This document shows positions 6,401 through 7,492 of a stretch of DNA of 7,492 nucleotides, one piece after another. Source of the stretch: Planctomycetota bacterium (GTDB taxonomy: Bacteria > Planctomycetota > UBA11346); NCBI GenBank assembly GCA_013816645.1, contig JACDEC010000138.1, forward strand, positions 1 through 7,492, in the 5' to 3' direction. The stretch's first letter is position 1; every line of letters begins with the position of its first letter. A model generated the notes under the pieces. That model was not told the origin of the DNA and searched no databases. It saw only the letters and a program-made list of their open reading frames with translations. A program made the position numbers and the translations under genes.

Positions 6401-7466
6401 CGGTCTCGAGGCCGAGCAGCGCCTGGCGCACCAGGTCGAGCGTCTCCTGCTGGCTGATCACCTGGCGTTCGCGCAGGACTTCGCCGAGGTCCTTGCCGTC
6501 GACGAACTCGATGATCATGAAGTAGATGCCGATCGCGGACTCTTCGCCGAAATCGTAGATGTGCAGGATGTTGGGATGGTTGATGCGGGCGAGGCTCTTG
6601 GCCTCGCGCTCGAAGCGCTGGATGAAATTCTTGTTCCGGGCGAGTTCGGCCGGCATGACCTTGATCGCGACGCTGCGGTCGAGGCTGAGCTGCTTGGCGT
6701 GATAGACCGCGCCCATCCCGCCCTCGCCGATCTTCTTGTCGATCGTGCAACCGCGGATGGTGCGTCCGATGAGCAGGTCGCTGTTCTGCGACGGATCGTT
6801 CTCGACGATCGCGAGGCGACCGTTGACATGGTTGAAGGTGGTGCTGCATTGCGGGCAGGTCTGGTACGCCGCAGGCGGATTTCCCACCAACACGAAGCGG
6901 TTGCCGCAGACCGGGCAGGGTGCCTGGGTCATCGATCCTGCGGCAGCGGCGGCTGCGGCAGCGGCGGCTGCGGCCACGGCGGGCACCTCGCCTTCGACCA
7001 TGGTCTGCATGTTGCTGCGGCGCGCCTGGGCTTGGTGCTCCATGCGATCGAACAGTTCGGAATCGACGGCCTCGGGTTCGGGTTCCCGATCGGGTTTTGG
7101 CGGATGCTTCGGTCCCGGCGTCGCCACCGGCTTGATCGCGGGTCCGCGGCCGGAGGTCGACGACGCACGGTCCCGAGCCGCCAGCGGTTGGGTTTGCGGC
7201 TGAGCGCCGAAACCCTCGTCGGGGGCGTACTCCCCGCTTCCACCGATCGGCCGTTGCGGTGCGGGCACGGCTGCCGCAGGCGGAGGCGAGAGGCTCGCCT
7301 GGGCCGCAGGTTTTGGCGCAGACGGCGGCGACCTGACGACGACTGGCGGCTTGGCCGTCGGGTTCATCTGCCAGCAGTACACGCACTGGCGGCAGGTCGC
7401 CCAACCCAACTTGTCGACCAGACCATCGTGGGGGGCGTTGCAGCGTGGACACGACGCCGAGGTCAT
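3405..7466 (-). CDS. Transmembrane serine/threonine protein kinase with zinc ribbons and C-terminal beta-propeller
   Basis: 1353 residues. Order: a first Cys4 zinc ribbon (C6, C9, C25, C28, plus C31); a Pro/Ala linker ending in 12 Ala (165-176); a second Cys4 ribbon (C184, C187, C204, C207); a Hanks-type kinase domain at about 240-510; a Pro-rich stretch; two TPR-like helical pairs at about 630-700; one membrane helix (about 735-752) preceded by RRSRRRTALRR, which fits a cytoplasmic N-terminus; then coiled-coil and a mostly beta outer region to the end. Catalytic residues are all present: GEGGMGAVY loop (247-255), K269 in VAIK, HRDIKPDN (363-370), D383 in DFG, and SPE, so it should be active. 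Residues 925-1005 look PEGA-like, and from about 1005 on the repeats (e.g. ELWRVKG, QVWSARL) suggest a PQQ/WD-type propeller. It is probably a PknB-like sensor kinase whose outer propeller reads a ligand or cell-wall state. The ATG follows GAGGGAG 4 bases upstream. Confidence 0.93.
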   Translation of the reverse strand: MTSASCPRCNAPHDGLVDKLGWATCRQCVYCWQMNPTAKPPVVVRSPPSAPKPAAQASLSPPPAAAVPAPQRPIGGSGEYAPDEGFGAQPQTQPLAARDRASSTSGRGPAIKPVATPGPKHPPKPDREPEPEAVDSELFDRMEHQAQARRSNMQTMVEGEVPAVAAAAAAAAAAAAGSMTQAPCPVCGNRFVLVGNPPAAYQTCPQCSTTFNHVNGRLAIVENDPSQNSDLLIGRTIRGCTIDKKIGEGGMGAVYHAKQLSLDRSVAIKVMPAELARNKNFIQRFEREAKSLARINHPNILHIYDFGEESAIGIYFMIIEFVDGKDLGEVLRERQVISQQETLDLVRQALLGLETAGEKDVIHRDIKPDNLMISKEGICKVSDFGLAKGYGSLDEVTSAGVRVGTPAFMSPEQCDGGDVDCRSDVYSLGCTAFLALTGYLPFSGDSPFSIMLKHKTEPAPSLRTFRPDLEPDVDALVLRMLAKRPDERCTVLRDLIDEVERLQVVLAGGQPLPRKSTGERPRSLNDSGAVMLLPDGPVSQGHAGSHDTFPSAVIPDMPVRPSSPSPAPQRSDQPRSPIRPMAPARTPAPAPVAQPEPPMSLQLVPEPSLPSRATPPPQSTQSSASILVAKGDEAASSGKPSEAIRAYQEAMRKKGVNRDIQGKIADAKRQQRTLDLDQVEQRGDELAATGRLEDAVDEWLRASQMSSQVGRREKLLAKIDRVQRRSRRRTALRRLTGALLLLGLAAVNLYLWPPMMHQREAQARLERILAIEQPKHRAAELERFIADVHPHPWFSTIFRHEYRLPAVDVASKELDKLSAEPAVDDSAQRQAGRDAAEIARIEQLAGDAKVPWQQVLEQASRVAATMGDAQRRKQIEAVAAQAKEQIQQMSASATVITQTQARGEHAAALALVAEFQRRYPRSGGVGAVLPLAGHLVVEVEGHDGAIDGLRVLVDSIQLVGDATAFCRSRDKPTVVEAMAPGFLSESRTLPADAVDAAKPVVITLKPAVVWTHKLPFAAPWWSLTRFGQDAFLVTGPRLVQGFTMRNEALQSVPRSGVPVPPATPDPVWTLVEDRGQNRLIAASSDGIVAALAWEPGKGPVFQDLLRKGNVAILGWLERELVLQPGKRVQVILEYRDGVCDAVCVSGADELWRVKGTKISQLPYLDAQQDRLVVVDDGEVRVLEEDGGAVGSHAFSAKRRGPVLPLAGGRVLAVNTVDGIELLRLGGQPDFLVAMTPDLSRIGPAATAASGEELLVARLDGSVILLRVEGESVKQVWSARLPTGRKPGAIVGISGSYALVSDDANAIHLFGRADGVLIRRYDVPRALATAPLVMPQRLVVIDQSGELSVHFLPE
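6940..6969. repeat. 15-bp direct repeat coding a poly-alanine run
   Basis: GCGGCAGCGGCGGCT occurs twice in tandem (6940-6954 and 6955-6969). On the minus strand it encodes most of the 12-alanine run (residues 165-176) just before the second zinc ribbon of the kinase. The exact nucleotide repeat indicates a recent in-frame duplication in a flexible linker. Confidence 0.85.
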
Positions 7467-7470
7467 GGAT

Positions 7471-7477
7471 CTCCCTC
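7471..7477 (-). promoter_or_regulatory. Ribosome binding site of the kinase gene
   Basis: GAGGGAG on the minus strand lies 4 bases before the ATG at 7466. It supports this start, which also places the first zinc-ribbon cysteine at residue 6. Only 15 bases remain upstream in the window, so no promoter can be judged. Confidence 0.7.
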
Positions 7478-7492
7478 GGGTGTCACCGGAGC

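Overview
This is a GC-rich bacterial chromosomal window. Its style suggests Planctomycetota or a related lineage: a very large membrane Ser/Thr kinase with zinc ribbons and a beta-propeller, a small secreted cysteine protein, and GC-rich microsatellite-like spacers. This placement is an inference from gene content; no rRNA or marker gene is present.

Layout, left to right. Positions 1-601 hold most of a group II intron on the minus strand, whose sequence blocks match subgroup IIC. It starts with GTGCG at 601, runs through domains I-III, and is cut by the window edge inside domain V at 1-22. Domain IV is only about 150 nt, so there is no room for a reverse transcriptase/maturase: this is an ORF-less group IIC intron. 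It sits directly after the T-tract of an intrinsic terminator (602-638). That terminator closes a small minus-strand gene (691-972) for a secreted, cysteine-rich, probably metal-binding protein.

Next on the minus strand come a P-II family signal protein (1103-1417) and accA, the carboxyltransferase alpha subunit of acetyl-CoA carboxylase (1566-2519). They are separated by a striking pair of inverted octamer arrays (1424-1541) whose inner edge touches the P-II start codons. P-II proteins are known to bind acetyl-CoA carboxylase in several lineages, so this adjacency may be functional.

Divergent from accA, on the plus strand, is a CYTH-domain triphosphate tunnel enzyme (2709-3314). The divergent spacer carries two hairpins. 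A heptamer tandem repeat (3345-3400) separates the CYTH gene from a convergent 1353-residue transmembrane Ser/Thr kinase (3405-7466, minus) that fills the rest of the window.

The most interesting items are the ORF-less group IIC intron at its terminator site, the P-II/accA pairing with an atypical P-II C-terminus, and the two short tandem-repeat structures.
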